Assembly: GCA_012103395.1 (NCBI GenBank)
Contig: WLWV01000010.1
Coordinates: 1-33,003 of the forward strand
Direction of reading: 5' to 3'
Source: Gammaproteobacteria bacterium
Lineage (GTDB): Bacteria; Pseudomonadota; Gammaproteobacteria; Arenicellales; Poriferihabitantaceae
DNA: 33,003 nt
Of the stretch, positions 1 to 9,251 are shown one piece after another. The position numbers and the translations under genes were made by a program. Each line of letters opens with the position of its first letter. The stretch's first letter is position 1. A model generated the notes under the pieces. That model had not been told where the DNA came from and ran no database searches. It was given only the letters and a program-made list of their open reading frames with translations.

Positions 1-58
1 AGAGTTACCTCGTTGTGTTTTGATATTGTTTGGTAACTACATCAAAACGGGTAACTCT
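1..58. repeat. Imperfect stem-loop at the window edge (AGAGTTACC...GGTAACTCT with nested GTTTTGAT...ATCAAAAC)
   Basis: Inverted repeats 1-9/50-58 and 17-24/41-48 read directly; may be truncated by the window start. Confidence 0.55.
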
Positions 59-59
59 C

Positions 60-96
60 ATTAAATCAACCCTCGCTTCGCTCGGATTGATTTAAT
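60..96. repeat. Stem-loop ATTAAATCAA...TTGATTTAAT (10-bp perfect stem) with CTCGCTTCGCTCGG loop; possible terminator of an upstream gene
   Basis: 60-69 is the reverse complement of 87-96; no following T-run, so terminator function is uncertain. Confidence 0.5.
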
Positions 97-136
97 ACGG
101 TGTCAGATTTGGTCTAAACTTCTACAAATTAGGGTA

Positions 137-2656
137 GTGAAAACCAGAATGAATCTACGGCTAAAAAGTGTCTTTTTGAGGCTAATGGTATTGGGGGGGC
201 TGTCAATTGGTATGCTTGCGTTCCTTTATGCCCAGCAAATCAGATTGCCAGCGAACATTAGCATCGTGTTAACGGAATCCACAACGGACTCCATCAAAAT
301 ATACTACAACATTGGTCGAGGTTGGAATGAGGAAGATTCGACCAGTACCAAACTGTCTGGACAAAAGGAAGTTGTCAAACTGGGTTTACCACTCAAACAA
401 ATTGATCACTATCGAATTGATACGGCGGCAGGAGATGCTCGTATAGTGATGAATCAGCTTTGTTTCGAATCAATGCTGCGATCGATCTGTTGGAACGCCC
501 GGGAGTTGGCAGACAAGATGGTGCCCTTCAACGGGGTGGTTAGCTATGGCCTTGTTGAAAATGGACTTGAGATAGTCACCTTAGGTAATGATCCTTATTT
601 TGCGTTTGAGGGCAATGATACTTTGTATCACAGCCAGGTAGCCAAGCCTGGAAGACTGGCCCTAGTGGTATGGTCCATCATTCTAGCAGGGCTGCTATAT
701 ATCAGCTGGCTGTTGTGTCAATGGCGTGGCTTTTCAATCATAAAAAGCGCATACCGCACGGCAAGGGAACGAGGGTTCGCAATGGGAATTGGCCAAGCGA
801 GCATGGTCTTTTCTCTTCTGTGTATCGTTATTGCTCTGTCCTGGGTCGGAGTTTATGAGCTAGGGCCTTGGGTTTATCTACCGCTTATTGTTCTGGTTAC
901 GATCATTGTACTAGTTGGAGCAGGGTCCGAATTCAGTCCGATGGGTTATTTGAAATCGATATTAGCGCAGCTAGGAAGTCAGAATGTCAGTCGATACGAA
1001 GTTCTATTGGTTTCACTACTGATTATTCTGCCTTCGGTGTTCTTTTTGCTGATGACTTGGAATCAGGAATTTCCCAATATTGGTGATCATGAATATCATC
1101 GAGGCGCGAATAAACGTGCTTATTACGAGCTTAGACATCACTACATGCTTTTGTCCTTCTTAGTGATTGGCTTAGTCATATCGGTAATGGTTGGAAAAAT
1201 CTGGCTGTACTGCATCCTTGCAATCGCTTCGCTCGTCTGGGTAGGCAGCTCAATTGAATTGCACTCTATCCTTTATCGTTATCCCGGTGGGGGACGATTC
1301 ATTAGCGCGCCCCTAATTCGATTGGCGTTAGGTGAGTGGCTGAGTATATTTAACGCAAGCAGATTGACCAATTTTGCCAGTATTGTGATGTGGCTATTGG
1401 TGTTGAGACCATTACTGATTGGCAAATGGCCCAGTATTTCCATTCTACCTTTTGCCTTGATGCTGTTTTATCAGGCCGAGATGGTCTACTTTTTTACCTC
1501 CGTTTATCTGGAGCCTTGGGCCTTGATATTGATTGCTCTGACATTAGAGTTGTTATTGGTTAACCCAGGTAAAAACGCGTATCTGAAAGCCTGTCTATTG
1601 TTGGGAATGGCGGCAATTATCAAAGAACCGGCAATCTTTTTTGTACCTTGGTTTTGGTTGGCGGGAAGGCCTTGGGCGAAAGGTCTTACGCATTTCAAAA
1701 ATGCGGTGCTAGTGGGAATCGCATCTATACTTCCGTTTATTATTTACTATCTCGTTAGGCAGGAGCATGGTGTTAGTCGATACAAAAGTATTGGATTCGA
1801 GTATCTATTTTCCGAATCATGGTGGACAGAAATGGGCTATCGGATGTCCTTCCATTTGGGTACTAGCGGATTGATTCTGATGCTTGGGGTCGCGTTACTA
1901 TGGTTGTATTTCTTGGTGAAAAAGCGTCATGGAATTGATCGGCTATCTTTAGTTTGTATCATCGGCGCATCAATGACCGTGTTTTTTATGTTCAATTTGG
2001 ATTTCAGTGGGCATACTTATACCGGCTATTTTCGATTCTACCTTCCGATGTATGTGCTGATGATTGCACCGGTATTACTATTGAGTTTTTCTACGAAAAG
2101 GAGAAAATCGAGCAATTCTTTCGTTGGTTTGGTTTCACTGTGTGTCGTCATTGGACATGGCCCCAAGTTGTTTGATTACCTATCATTAACTTTCTCTCAT
2201 GATGCGGCAAGAAACTTTACAGAGCACTATGATTCCCCGGTATTCCTGCCCATCCGGGCGCTGGTCGACAAAGCCGAAAAAGCAGGAGCACTAAAACCGG
2301 GTGTCGCTGAGTTTATTCACGTCAATCATGTTACTGGTTGGAACCAGCCAGAGTCTGGATACAAGGACCTTGATCGACGATATGATCTTCGTATGGAAGG
2401 GCAATATCTCTGCGAGTGTTCTGATGAGAATGCCGTAGTGCTTGCTCCTTTTGTTTACTATACCGGTTTGAATAAGCGATTATTAGACCCCGAAGCAGAA
2501 ACAGTCGATCAGCTACCCAGAGAGTTCATTAAGCGATGGGACCAAATGCGATCAATTAGAAGTCAATGCCTTGCTTCTCTGAAAAAAACATGCGATTTTT
2601 ACGCACAGGAAGATGTAAAGGGTGAGGCGGTTGGCGGTATCGGGATACGCTATTAA
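137..2656 (+). CDS. Large multi-pass membrane protein, possible GT-C/PMT-like glycosyltransferase with an N-terminal non-membrane domain
   Basis: 839-aa ORF; one N-terminal TM segment, about 150 aa of soluble sequence, then many hydrophobic segments; context of a polysaccharide locus. Start could be 149. Confidence 0.75.
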   Translation: MKTRMNLRLKSVFLRLMVLGGLSIGMLAFLYAQQIRLPANISIVLTESTTDSIKIYYNIGRGWNEEDSTSTKLSGQKEVVKLGLPLKQIDHYRIDTAAGDARIVMNQLCFESMLRSICWNARELADKMVPFNGVVSYGLVENGLEIVTLGNDPYFAFEGNDTLYHSQVAKPGRLALVVWSIILAGLLYISWLLCQWRGFSIIKSAYRTARERGFAMGIGQASMVFSLLCIVIALSWVGVYELGPWVYLPLIVLVTIIVLVGAGSEFSPMGYLKSILAQLGSQNVSRYEVLLVSLLIILPSVFFLLMTWNQEFPNIGDHEYHRGANKRAYYELRHHYMLLSFLVIGLVISVMVGKIWLYCILAIASLVWVGSSIELHSILYRYPGGGRFISAPLIRLALGEWLSIFNASRLTNFASIVMWLLVLRPLLIGKWPSISILPFALMLFYQAEMVYFFTSVYLEPWALILIALTLELLLVNPGKNAYLKACLLLGMAAIIKEPAIFFVPWFWLAGRPWAKGLTHFKNAVLVGIASILPFIIYYLVRQEHGVSRYKSIGFEYLFSESWWTEMGYRMSFHLGTSGLILMLGVALLWLYFLVKKRHGIDRLSLVCIIGASMTVFFMFNLDFSGHTYTGYFRFYLPMYVLMIAPVLLLSFSTKRRKSSNSFVGLVSLCVVIGHGPKLFDYLSLTFSHDAARNFTEHYDSPVFLPIRALVDKAEKAGALKPGVAEFIHVNHVTGWNQPESGYKDLDRRYDLRMEGQYLCECSDENAVVLAPFVYYTGLNKRLLDPEAETVDQLPREFIKRWDQMRSIRSQCLASLKKTCDFYAQEDVKGEAVGGIGIRY

Positions 2657-2744
2657 TTGTCAGAGTACAGACCAAATACTTTGCTTACTGGAGGGGCTGT
2701 CGATTTAATCGGTGGCTCGGATAAACAAACATTGCTAAAAGAAC

Positions 2745-4082
2745 ATGGCACACAGCAAATTTAATAAATTCATCACCACTACCATTGCCGCCGAGATCAA
2801 TAGGTTCAGCAAGTACTATGATCTCGTAATGCAGATAGCACCACTTGAAGATGACAAACAACGTTTATTGGAGGAAATCCAGTGTAAGGAGAAAACCACG
2901 GTTGATGGAATTGATAGTATTCACAGTGGAGAGGCTAAGGCAAGAAGGGTGCTATTGCTAAATGGAAACCTGAATTATGAAAATGATATTGAGCCACAGC
3001 TCAACGCGTTGTTCGAGAAAATGTCGAGATCTGATCGCGTTGTATGTGTTTTGTTTAATCCATACTTTCGCTGGCTGTATCGTCTGGCAGACTTAGTCGG
3101 ACTCAGAAAAGTGAGCCGGTCAGTGACATTTGTCACTCGTTCGAACATACAAAACCTGTGCAAATTATGTGGCTTTGAGGTAGTGAAGTTACGAACTACC
3201 GCGTACAGCCCGTTCAGGTTATGGGGTGCCGGTGATTTCATTAACCGTATTCTCCCAACGATTCCGCTTATCAAGTGGTTATCGATTGCCACGGTGGTGG
3301 TGCTAAGACCCATTAAAGTGTCCGAGGACCGACCCTCTTTATCCATTGTCATTCCGGCAAGGAATGAAGCTGGCAATATCGAGAATGCACTAATTAGAAT
3401 GCCCGAACTGGAGGGGGTCGACGTTGAGGTGATTTTTGTTGAAGGAAACTCGACGGATAATACCTGGAGTGAAATTCAGCGAGTTGTTGCCATGGAAAAA
3501 TACAGGAAATACTCCCTTGTGGCACTTCAGCAAACCGGGAAAGGAAAAAAAGATGCGGTGATGCTTGGCTTTAATCAGGCTCGTGGAGAATTGTTGACCA
3601 TTCTCGATGCTGATCTTACGATGCCCCCGGAGAGCTTGCCGAGGTTTTATGAAGCGTATCGAAGTGGCACAGCGGATATGGTTAATGGAAATCGATTGAT
3701 GTATCCCATGGAGGATGAGGCGATGCGATTTTTAAATCGACTCGGAAATCTGTTTTTTGCCAAAACCCTTAGTCGAGTACTGGATATCTCAATTGGTGAT
3801 TCGCTATGTGGTACTAAGATGATCAGTAGAGAAGACCATTATCGTTTCCTTGCTTGGCTTGAGGACTTTGGTGAGTTCGATCCATTTGGCGATTTTCAGC
3901 TGCTATTTCCATCGTCTGATTTGTGTTTAGGTACCGTGGATATTCCCATAACCTATGGTGCAAGAACCTATGGAAGTACCAATATCGATCGTTTCAGACA
4001 CGGATGGATGTTGTTGAAAATGACCGCCCAGGGTTTTATCAAAATTAAGGCAGGTGCGGTGGCGAAACGATCATCGGGCTAA
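2745..4082 (+). CDS. GT2 family glycosyltransferase (polyprenol-phosphate sugar synthase-like) with an N-terminal partial SAM-methyltransferase-like region
   Basis: LSIVIPARNEAGNIENAL, EVIFVEGNSTDNTW, GKGKKDAVMLGFNQARGELLTILDADLTMPP motifs; N-terminal part resembles the C-terminal half of class I methyltransferases. Confidence 0.85.
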   Translation: MAHSKFNKFITTTIAAEINRFSKYYDLVMQIAPLEDDKQRLLEEIQCKEKTTVDGIDSIHSGEAKARRVLLLNGNLNYENDIEPQLNALFEKMSRSDRVVCVLFNPYFRWLYRLADLVGLRKVSRSVTFVTRSNIQNLCKLCGFEVVKLRTTAYSPFRLWGAGDFINRILPTIPLIKWLSIATVVVLRPIKVSEDRPSLSIVIPARNEAGNIENALIRMPELEGVDVEVIFVEGNSTDNTWSEIQRVVAMEKYRKYSLVALQQTGKGKKDAVMLGFNQARGELLTILDADLTMPPESLPRFYEAYRSGTADMVNGNRLMYPMEDEAMRFLNRLGNLFFAKTLSRVLDISIGDSLCGTKMISREDHYRFLAWLEDFGEFDPFGDFQLLFPSSDLCLGTVDIPITYGARTYGSTNIDRFRHGWMLLKMTAQGFIKIKAGAVAKRSSG

Positions 4083-4347
4083 TGACGCAAAGATAATGAT
4101 GCTAGGGTAGGTAACGAAAATCAGGGAGTTTCACCATCTCGACCTTATTGAAATTGAATATTGAGCAAAGGGTACAAATGATTTATTTTTAGAGATGTAC
4201 CCACGGAGTCATCGAAAAACAAGAGCTGGCGTTTAGTGCAACAAATAGCCGGCCTCTTACATCAGCGCCTATGTCTTACTTCCTTACGGTGTACGGGTCT
4301 CATTTTTATCATGGAACAAGAGGCCTTCCTTATTGGGTGATATGGGT

Positions 4348-5781
4348 TTAGTCCGAAGCTCGTGATTTTCCAAAATAATGGTCAAAGAAAAAAACGGCTC
4401 CGGCAATGACGAGAACTAGGTGTAACGGCCAGGCAGCGATGGCGTATCGCATCAGTCCCGCTTGTAACGACGCTGTTAGGAGAAAATAACTTTGGACCAT
4501 CACGGCGACGAGGAAAAGACTCAAGCCAGCGCTGGGTAAGGGGCGAAACCGAGTTAGGTACTGTTTAAGGCCAAGAAAAATAATAAGGACATTTGCGATT
4601 GCAGCGATGGCCAAAAAGAGTTTGATGCCGATAAAGGTCTTGGGGTTTTGAGGTTCGGGCCGGTATGGAATGATTTCGTCCGGGAGATCGGGTTTCACTA
4701 GTTCAAGCTTCCGATTGTATTCCCTGATCATATTTTCTGACTGTAGCTCGGCCAACGCCCATAACCCATAAAAGTTAATCATCACGTCTTCCAGATACCC
4801 CGTGGGATCCTGTTTGATAATGGAATAAGCTAGCACGTTCAGCGCCTGTCCCTGACCGGATTCTGGGATATTGGATTTCTGCAATACCTCGGGCATTTTT
4901 CTGAATCGTAAATAGTCGTAGATGTTTAGAGAAAAGACAAATTTCTCGTTGATGCTGTGCATGTGTTGAGTTCTCGCCTTTCTTGATTGTTCCGTTAAGG
5001 CTAACCAGTGTTTTCCGGCGGTTGGGTAGGGGGTTTTCTGTGCATCAAACTCGGAAAATACAAGTTTTCCAGTAAGTTGATTCCCCATGAATGAACTCGG
5101 AATCCAACTTTGATGAACGCTGAAACGATACAGTGTACCCGCGGATAAGACGAGAGTAATTCCCAAGAAGATCAGCGATGTGCGCTTGAAAAAGGCATTT
5201 TTTGACAAAAGAAATTGCACCATCAGAATCACGGGTATGCAAACCAATGCCCAGGACACTGGCTTAATCAGAATGAGCCAAGCGACGAGGCAACCGATGA
5301 GGAAAGGACGGGCTTTATTGCTGGTTTCATCGGGTTTTAGTATCAGCCCGGTAAGTAGCATTAATGAGCTGAAAAAAAGAGATTCGGTGATGAGCGAAAA
5401 GCAATACTGGACAACGGCGGGGTTTGCACCTGTTCCTACTAACAGGGCTACCCCTGATACAAAGGAGGAGGTGAATCGCTTCAGACTGATTGACAAATAG
5501 AGTAAAGTCGAAAAAAACAATGCGAGTTGCAACAAAACAACCAGTGACCAATCCAGTTGGAAAACTTGAGTAAGTTGAAGGAAAAAAGGATATCCCGCTC
5601 CCCGGTACGGGTCGAACCGTAGGTAGCTTGTGGTGTCGGGAACCCGAAGAGGGTAATCAGAGGGGAAAAACACCCATAAGATGAGTAGCGCAATTGCTAC
5701 AAGGCCAAGTACATAGTTGCTAATTGTATTATTAGAAAATGCTTGGTCAACATTTCGTGGATGATGAATAAAGGGAGTCAT
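4348..5781 (-). CDS. Multi-pass membrane protein, GT-C/ArnT-PMT-like glycosyltransferase
   Basis: 477-aa ORF with about 10 hydrophobic segments; early VPDTTSYLRFDPYRGAGYPFFL is typical of GT-C first-loop acidic motifs. Confidence 0.7.
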   Translation of the reverse strand: MTPFIHHPRNVDQAFSNNTISNYVLGLVAIALLILWVFFPSDYPLRVPDTTSYLRFDPYRGAGYPFFLQLTQVFQLDWSLVVLLQLALFFSTLLYLSISLKRFTSSFVSGVALLVGTGANPAVVQYCFSLITESLFFSSLMLLTGLILKPDETSNKARPFLIGCLVAWLILIKPVSWALVCIPVILMVQFLLSKNAFFKRTSLIFLGITLVLSAGTLYRFSVHQSWIPSSFMGNQLTGKLVFSEFDAQKTPYPTAGKHWLALTEQSRKARTQHMHSINEKFVFSLNIYDYLRFRKMPEVLQKSNIPESGQGQALNVLAYSIIKQDPTGYLEDVMINFYGLWALAELQSENMIREYNRKLELVKPDLPDEIIPYRPEPQNPKTFIGIKLFLAIAAIANVLIIFLGLKQYLTRFRPLPSAGLSLFLVAVMVQSYFLLTASLQAGLMRYAIAAWPLHLVLVIAGAVFFFDHYFGKSRASD

Positions 5782-5913
5782 GAAATCACTCCCAGAAGAG
5801 GAAAGAAAAGAAACTGGGGAAGCATTATCAGGCTGAAATTTATTTGTGGCATATGATGGGGTATTTTATACTCGTGTTTCCCTTGCCTGTACATTGGTCT
5901 GCGTAAATATATC

Positions 5914-6500
5914 ATGAAGCTTTCAGCCATTATTCCTTGCTATAATAAAGCCGCGACTATAGATATGTTGTCAAATAGGGTTCACGCCTCACCTTACCAT
6001 GAAAGGAGGTTGATGGTGTTGTTGATGGCTCCACGGACGACATTCGTAAAAAACGCTCTAACGATATCGCTGAATTGGCAGATCACTTGGTTTTTTCCAT
6101 AAGTATAATCAAGATAAGCAGAACCAAGGTAAAGGAGCGACCTTACAAATCGGTATCGTACATAATATTGGAGATGCCGTTTCCCCCTCTGATGCAGATC
6201 TGGAGTACGATCTGAATGAAAATCCTGTTTAAATGAAATCGATCCTGAATAGTAAGGCAGATGTGACCCACGGTTCGCGATTTATTGGCTCTGGACCCCA
6301 TTGCGTGTTTGACTTTTGGGGTTGCTATTGAACATGGTCGGCGATTCGCATCTGACGAACATGGAAACATGTTATAAGGTTACGCGAAAAGAGATCACGG
6401 CAAAATTCGCAAAATTAAGGCCGAGTGTATGAGGCTGAGATTAGCTATGATGGAAGGATGGAGTGAGTGTGATTTGGATTGCAATTTGGGGAAGCGAGTT
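5914..6500 (+). pseudogene. Decayed GT2 (dolichyl-phosphate mannose synthase-like) gene with frameshifts and in-frame stops
   Basis: Frame fragments MKLSAIIPCYNKAATIDML..., NQGKGATLQIGI...DADLEYDLNENPV*MKSILNSKADVTHGSRFIGSG, AEISYDGRME, collinear with the intact GT2 at 10091-10828 (DADLEYDPEDYIPMLEPLLSNKADVIYGSRYM). 3' boundary approximate. Confidence 0.85.
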
Positions 6501-6597
6501 TCTATCTGAAACGGCTTTTTATGTCTACTTTGTGGACTTCAAAGCCATTGGCTAATAATGATCGTCTGTTACCAAACTTGGAAGGGGATGTTGTTTC

Positions 6598-8562
6598 GTG
6601 AATAATCAAACGGTTAATGTGGTTCTGTTCTCTGGAGGGAGAGGGTCATCGGTACTCACCAAGCAACTACTACACCATAGCAGTGTAAATCTAAGTCTAA
6701 TTATCAATGGCTATGATGACGGCCTGTCTACTGGCGAGGTACGGCGGTTTTTAGGAGATTGTCTTGGACCTTCTGATTTTCGTAAAAATGCCAGCCGTGT
6801 CGCGATCGAAAAACGCAGCTGTGAACAGGGGCTGATCGAGCTGCTGGATTTACGTTTGCCTGTGACGGTGAATGATGAACTGGTTGCTGCGATATTAGGA
6901 TTGTTAACTGCAAAGCCCGTTGAAAACGCCACTGTTTTTTTTGATTCCTTTTCACGACTACACGATTCATTGCGAAATGAATCAAAAAACCTCTTGGTAG
7001 AACGCATGCAGGCATTTTGTGATGAACTGGAAAACCAGCAAGAGGGTTTCGATTTTTCCGACTGTAGTATCGGCAACCTAGTTTTTGCCGGTAGCTTTTT
7101 GGTGAGCCAGCGAAATTTTAATCAGGGTGTCGATGATTATGATCGTTTACTTGGGTTAGAAGCGGGTTTGATTCTGAATGTCACGAAAGGGGAAAATGCG
7201 TTTTTAGTCGCGACCAATGAAAACGGTGAGTATCTGGAAAGTGAGGCGGACATTGTTGACGCGGGGAAACGGAATCATATCAAAGATATTTTTTTACTGG
7301 ATGCACCGATCCAGAAAGAAAGTCTGGAAGCGTTACCGGTCAATCAGCTTAACAAATTGCTTAAACAGCGCGAAGCAGATATTCATCTTAACGAACAGGC
7401 TCAGGATGCGATATCGAGAGCGGATCTGATTATCTATGCGCCAGGGACGCAACACTCTAGCCTCTTTCCATCTTATTTGACGCCAGGGCTTGGGCATGAC
7501 ATTGCGAAAAACACTCAAGCATTGAAGTTATTGGTAACGAACATCGAGGAGGACGCAGAGATTCCTGATTTCAATGCTGTTGAAATTATTAATAAGGCGG
7601 TTTACTACCTGCGCGAAAAGAACGCCAGAAGCTATCCGGTTTCATCATTACTTACTCACTACCTGGTTAACTTGCCGGATACCAAAACCAGAGATGATGA
7701 GAAAAACTATATCCCTTTGGGGAATATGGAGCAGATTGAGGACCCCCGTCTGATAAGAATAGGTAACTATGAAGATCAAGAAACCGGGAATCATGATCCT
7801 GAGAAAGTATTGTCCCCATTCGTCAATGAAATTCTAGCAAAGAAAGCTGCGTTGTCGGTCGCTGTTTTATTAACTGAAAATAGCTCTGTTAACAAAACAG
7901 TGCAGACGGTTTTGGAGATGGCTCGCTCCAAGCTGCAATTCCCCTACGACGTGACGATATATTACCAAGGTGTGGAAATCGATTATTTCCAAGAAGTTGA
8001 CTTGCCATTCAAGACTTCCCATGTGGAGAATAAAGGCAATGAATTGATGTTAAGGGCAGTGCTTGAGAATAGCCACGATTACGTGTGCTTGATGGAGTGT
8101 TCGGGGATGTATCATGGGTACGATGTGATTTCTCTGATTTCTAACCTGAATCAACCTAATGTTGATGCTGTTTGGGGAAGTCGTCGCTTATCAGCGTCAG
8201 ATATGAAAGCGTCCTATAAATTTCGCTACCGCCATCGCGTGTCACTCGGTGCTGTAAGCTATATTGGAAGCTACATGCTTAGTTTGAGCTATTTGTCGCT
8301 CTATGGACGGTATGTCTCAGACACCCTGTCTGGACTACGTGTTGTTAAAAGTCACTTTCTTCGAAAAAACCAATCCAATTTTGAACGGGATAATTTCAAC
8401 CAGTATCTGCTAAGTGATCTACTTGATAGCAAAGGCAGGGTTTTCGAGGTGCCAGTTGACTTCCTCCCTATGTCTCCGAACAAGGTTAGGCGTACCAGTA
8501 TTTTACAGGGCCTGAATGCTTTTTGGGTGATTATGACCCAACGCATGAAAAGCCTACTTTGA
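6598..8562 (+). CDS. Fusion protein: N-terminal YvcK/CofD-like domain (about aa 1-395) plus C-terminal GT2-like domain (about aa 405-654)
   Basis: VVLFSGGRGSSVLTKQLL, DDGLSTGEVRRFLGDCLGPSDFRKN, GNLVFAGSFL, ADLIIYAPGTQHSSLFPSYLTPGLGHDIAKN match the YvcK/CofD layout; C-term DAVWGSRRL...SDTLSGLRVVKSHFLRK...GRVFEVPVDFLPM matches DPM1-type GT2. GTG start. Confidence 0.8.
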   Translation: MNNQTVNVVLFSGGRGSSVLTKQLLHHSSVNLSLIINGYDDGLSTGEVRRFLGDCLGPSDFRKNASRVAIEKRSCEQGLIELLDLRLPVTVNDELVAAILGLLTAKPVENATVFFDSFSRLHDSLRNESKNLLVERMQAFCDELENQQEGFDFSDCSIGNLVFAGSFLVSQRNFNQGVDDYDRLLGLEAGLILNVTKGENAFLVATNENGEYLESEADIVDAGKRNHIKDIFLLDAPIQKESLEALPVNQLNKLLKQREADIHLNEQAQDAISRADLIIYAPGTQHSSLFPSYLTPGLGHDIAKNTQALKLLVTNIEEDAEIPDFNAVEIINKAVYYLREKNARSYPVSSLLTHYLVNLPDTKTRDDEKNYIPLGNMEQIEDPRLIRIGNYEDQETGNHDPEKVLSPFVNEILAKKAALSVAVLLTENSSVNKTVQTVLEMARSKLQFPYDVTIYYQGVEIDYFQEVDLPFKTSHVENKGNELMLRAVLENSHDYVCLMECSGMYHGYDVISLISNLNQPNVDAVWGSRRLSASDMKASYKFRYRHRVSLGAVSYIGSYMLSLSYLSLYGRYVSDTLSGLRVVKSHFLRKNQSNFERDNFNQYLLSDLLDSKGRVFEVPVDFLPMSPNKVRRTSILQGLNAFWVIMTQRMKSLL

Positions 8563-8594
8563 CTGCCGCCAAAATTTAAGCGTAAACAGGACTA

Positions 8595-9251
8595 ATGGCC
8601 GATCATCTGGGGGGTATCAGCGGAGTGGTGTTCGACATGGATGGAGTGCTTGTCGATACATCTCCTTGCCATGAGCAGGCCTATAATCGGCTTATGACGA
8701 AACTGAAACTTCCCGCTGTGGAGTATGAACAGTTGGCTGGGCGCAGCACTAAAGACGTTGTTGATCAGCTTTGTGGCCACTTGTCTTCGCAAGCACGCCA
8801 ACAGTGTGTGAGTTATAAACAAACCGAAGCTCTGAAGCTGTTACGAACTGCGGATATTGTATTCGCCGATACCGTGTGTTCCATCGAAAAATTGCATAGA
8901 GCTGGATTCAAGCTGGCATTGGCAACTAGCGCCTCAAAAGCCAGCGCCGGTCTGGTTCTTGATCGGCTTGGCGTGAGCCATTTGTTTGAGGCCGTGATAA
9001 CCGCAGATCACGTCAAGAAAGCGAAGCCGGATCCAGAGATCTTTTGCCGAGCGATAAAAGCCTTGGGTCTAGCGCCATCGGCATCCCTAATTATTGAGGA
9101 CAGTGTCGCAGGTGTTAGAAGTGGTCTGGCCGCTGGTGCAAGGGTGGTCAATGTGCGCAATCGAATCAGTCACATTGAACATCCTAGTTTTTCTGGATTT
9201 TATGGTGATCTCACGGAAGTAACAGGATTACTAATGGGTCGAACTTCATGA
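8595..9251 (+). CDS. HAD superfamily subfamily IA hydrolase / beta-phosphoglucomutase-like protein
   Basis: FDMDGVLVDT (motif I), LATSAS (II), KKAKPDPEIF (III), IIEDSVAGVRSG (IV). Confidence 0.9.
   Translation: MADHLGGISGVVFDMDGVLVDTSPCHEQAYNRLMTKLKLPAVEYEQLAGRSTKDVVDQLCGHLSSQARQQCVSYKQTEALKLLRTADIVFADTVCSIEKLHRAGFKLALATSASKASAGLVLDRLGVSHLFEAVITADHVKKAKPDPEIFCRAIKALGLAPSASLIIEDSVAGVRSGLAAGARVVNVRNRISHIEHPSFSGFYGDLTEVTGLLMGRTS

Noticed and set aside
2975-3376. 133-aa antisense ORF (and the many other 60-120 aa ORFs overlapping long genes)
   Set aside because: Overlaps a well-supported GT2 gene on the other strand; no motifs; typical spurious antisense ORFs.
4251-4325. Inverted repeat GGCCTCTT...AAGAGGCC in the intergenic region
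   Set aside because: Only 8 bp with a 59-nt spacer; plausible by chance, no other support.
4193-4340. About 48-codon open frame (DVPTESSKNKSWRLVQQIAGLLHQRLCL...) downstream of the 445-aa GT2
   Set aside because: No recognisable family, no good start/RBS; could be random or a relic too decayed to call.
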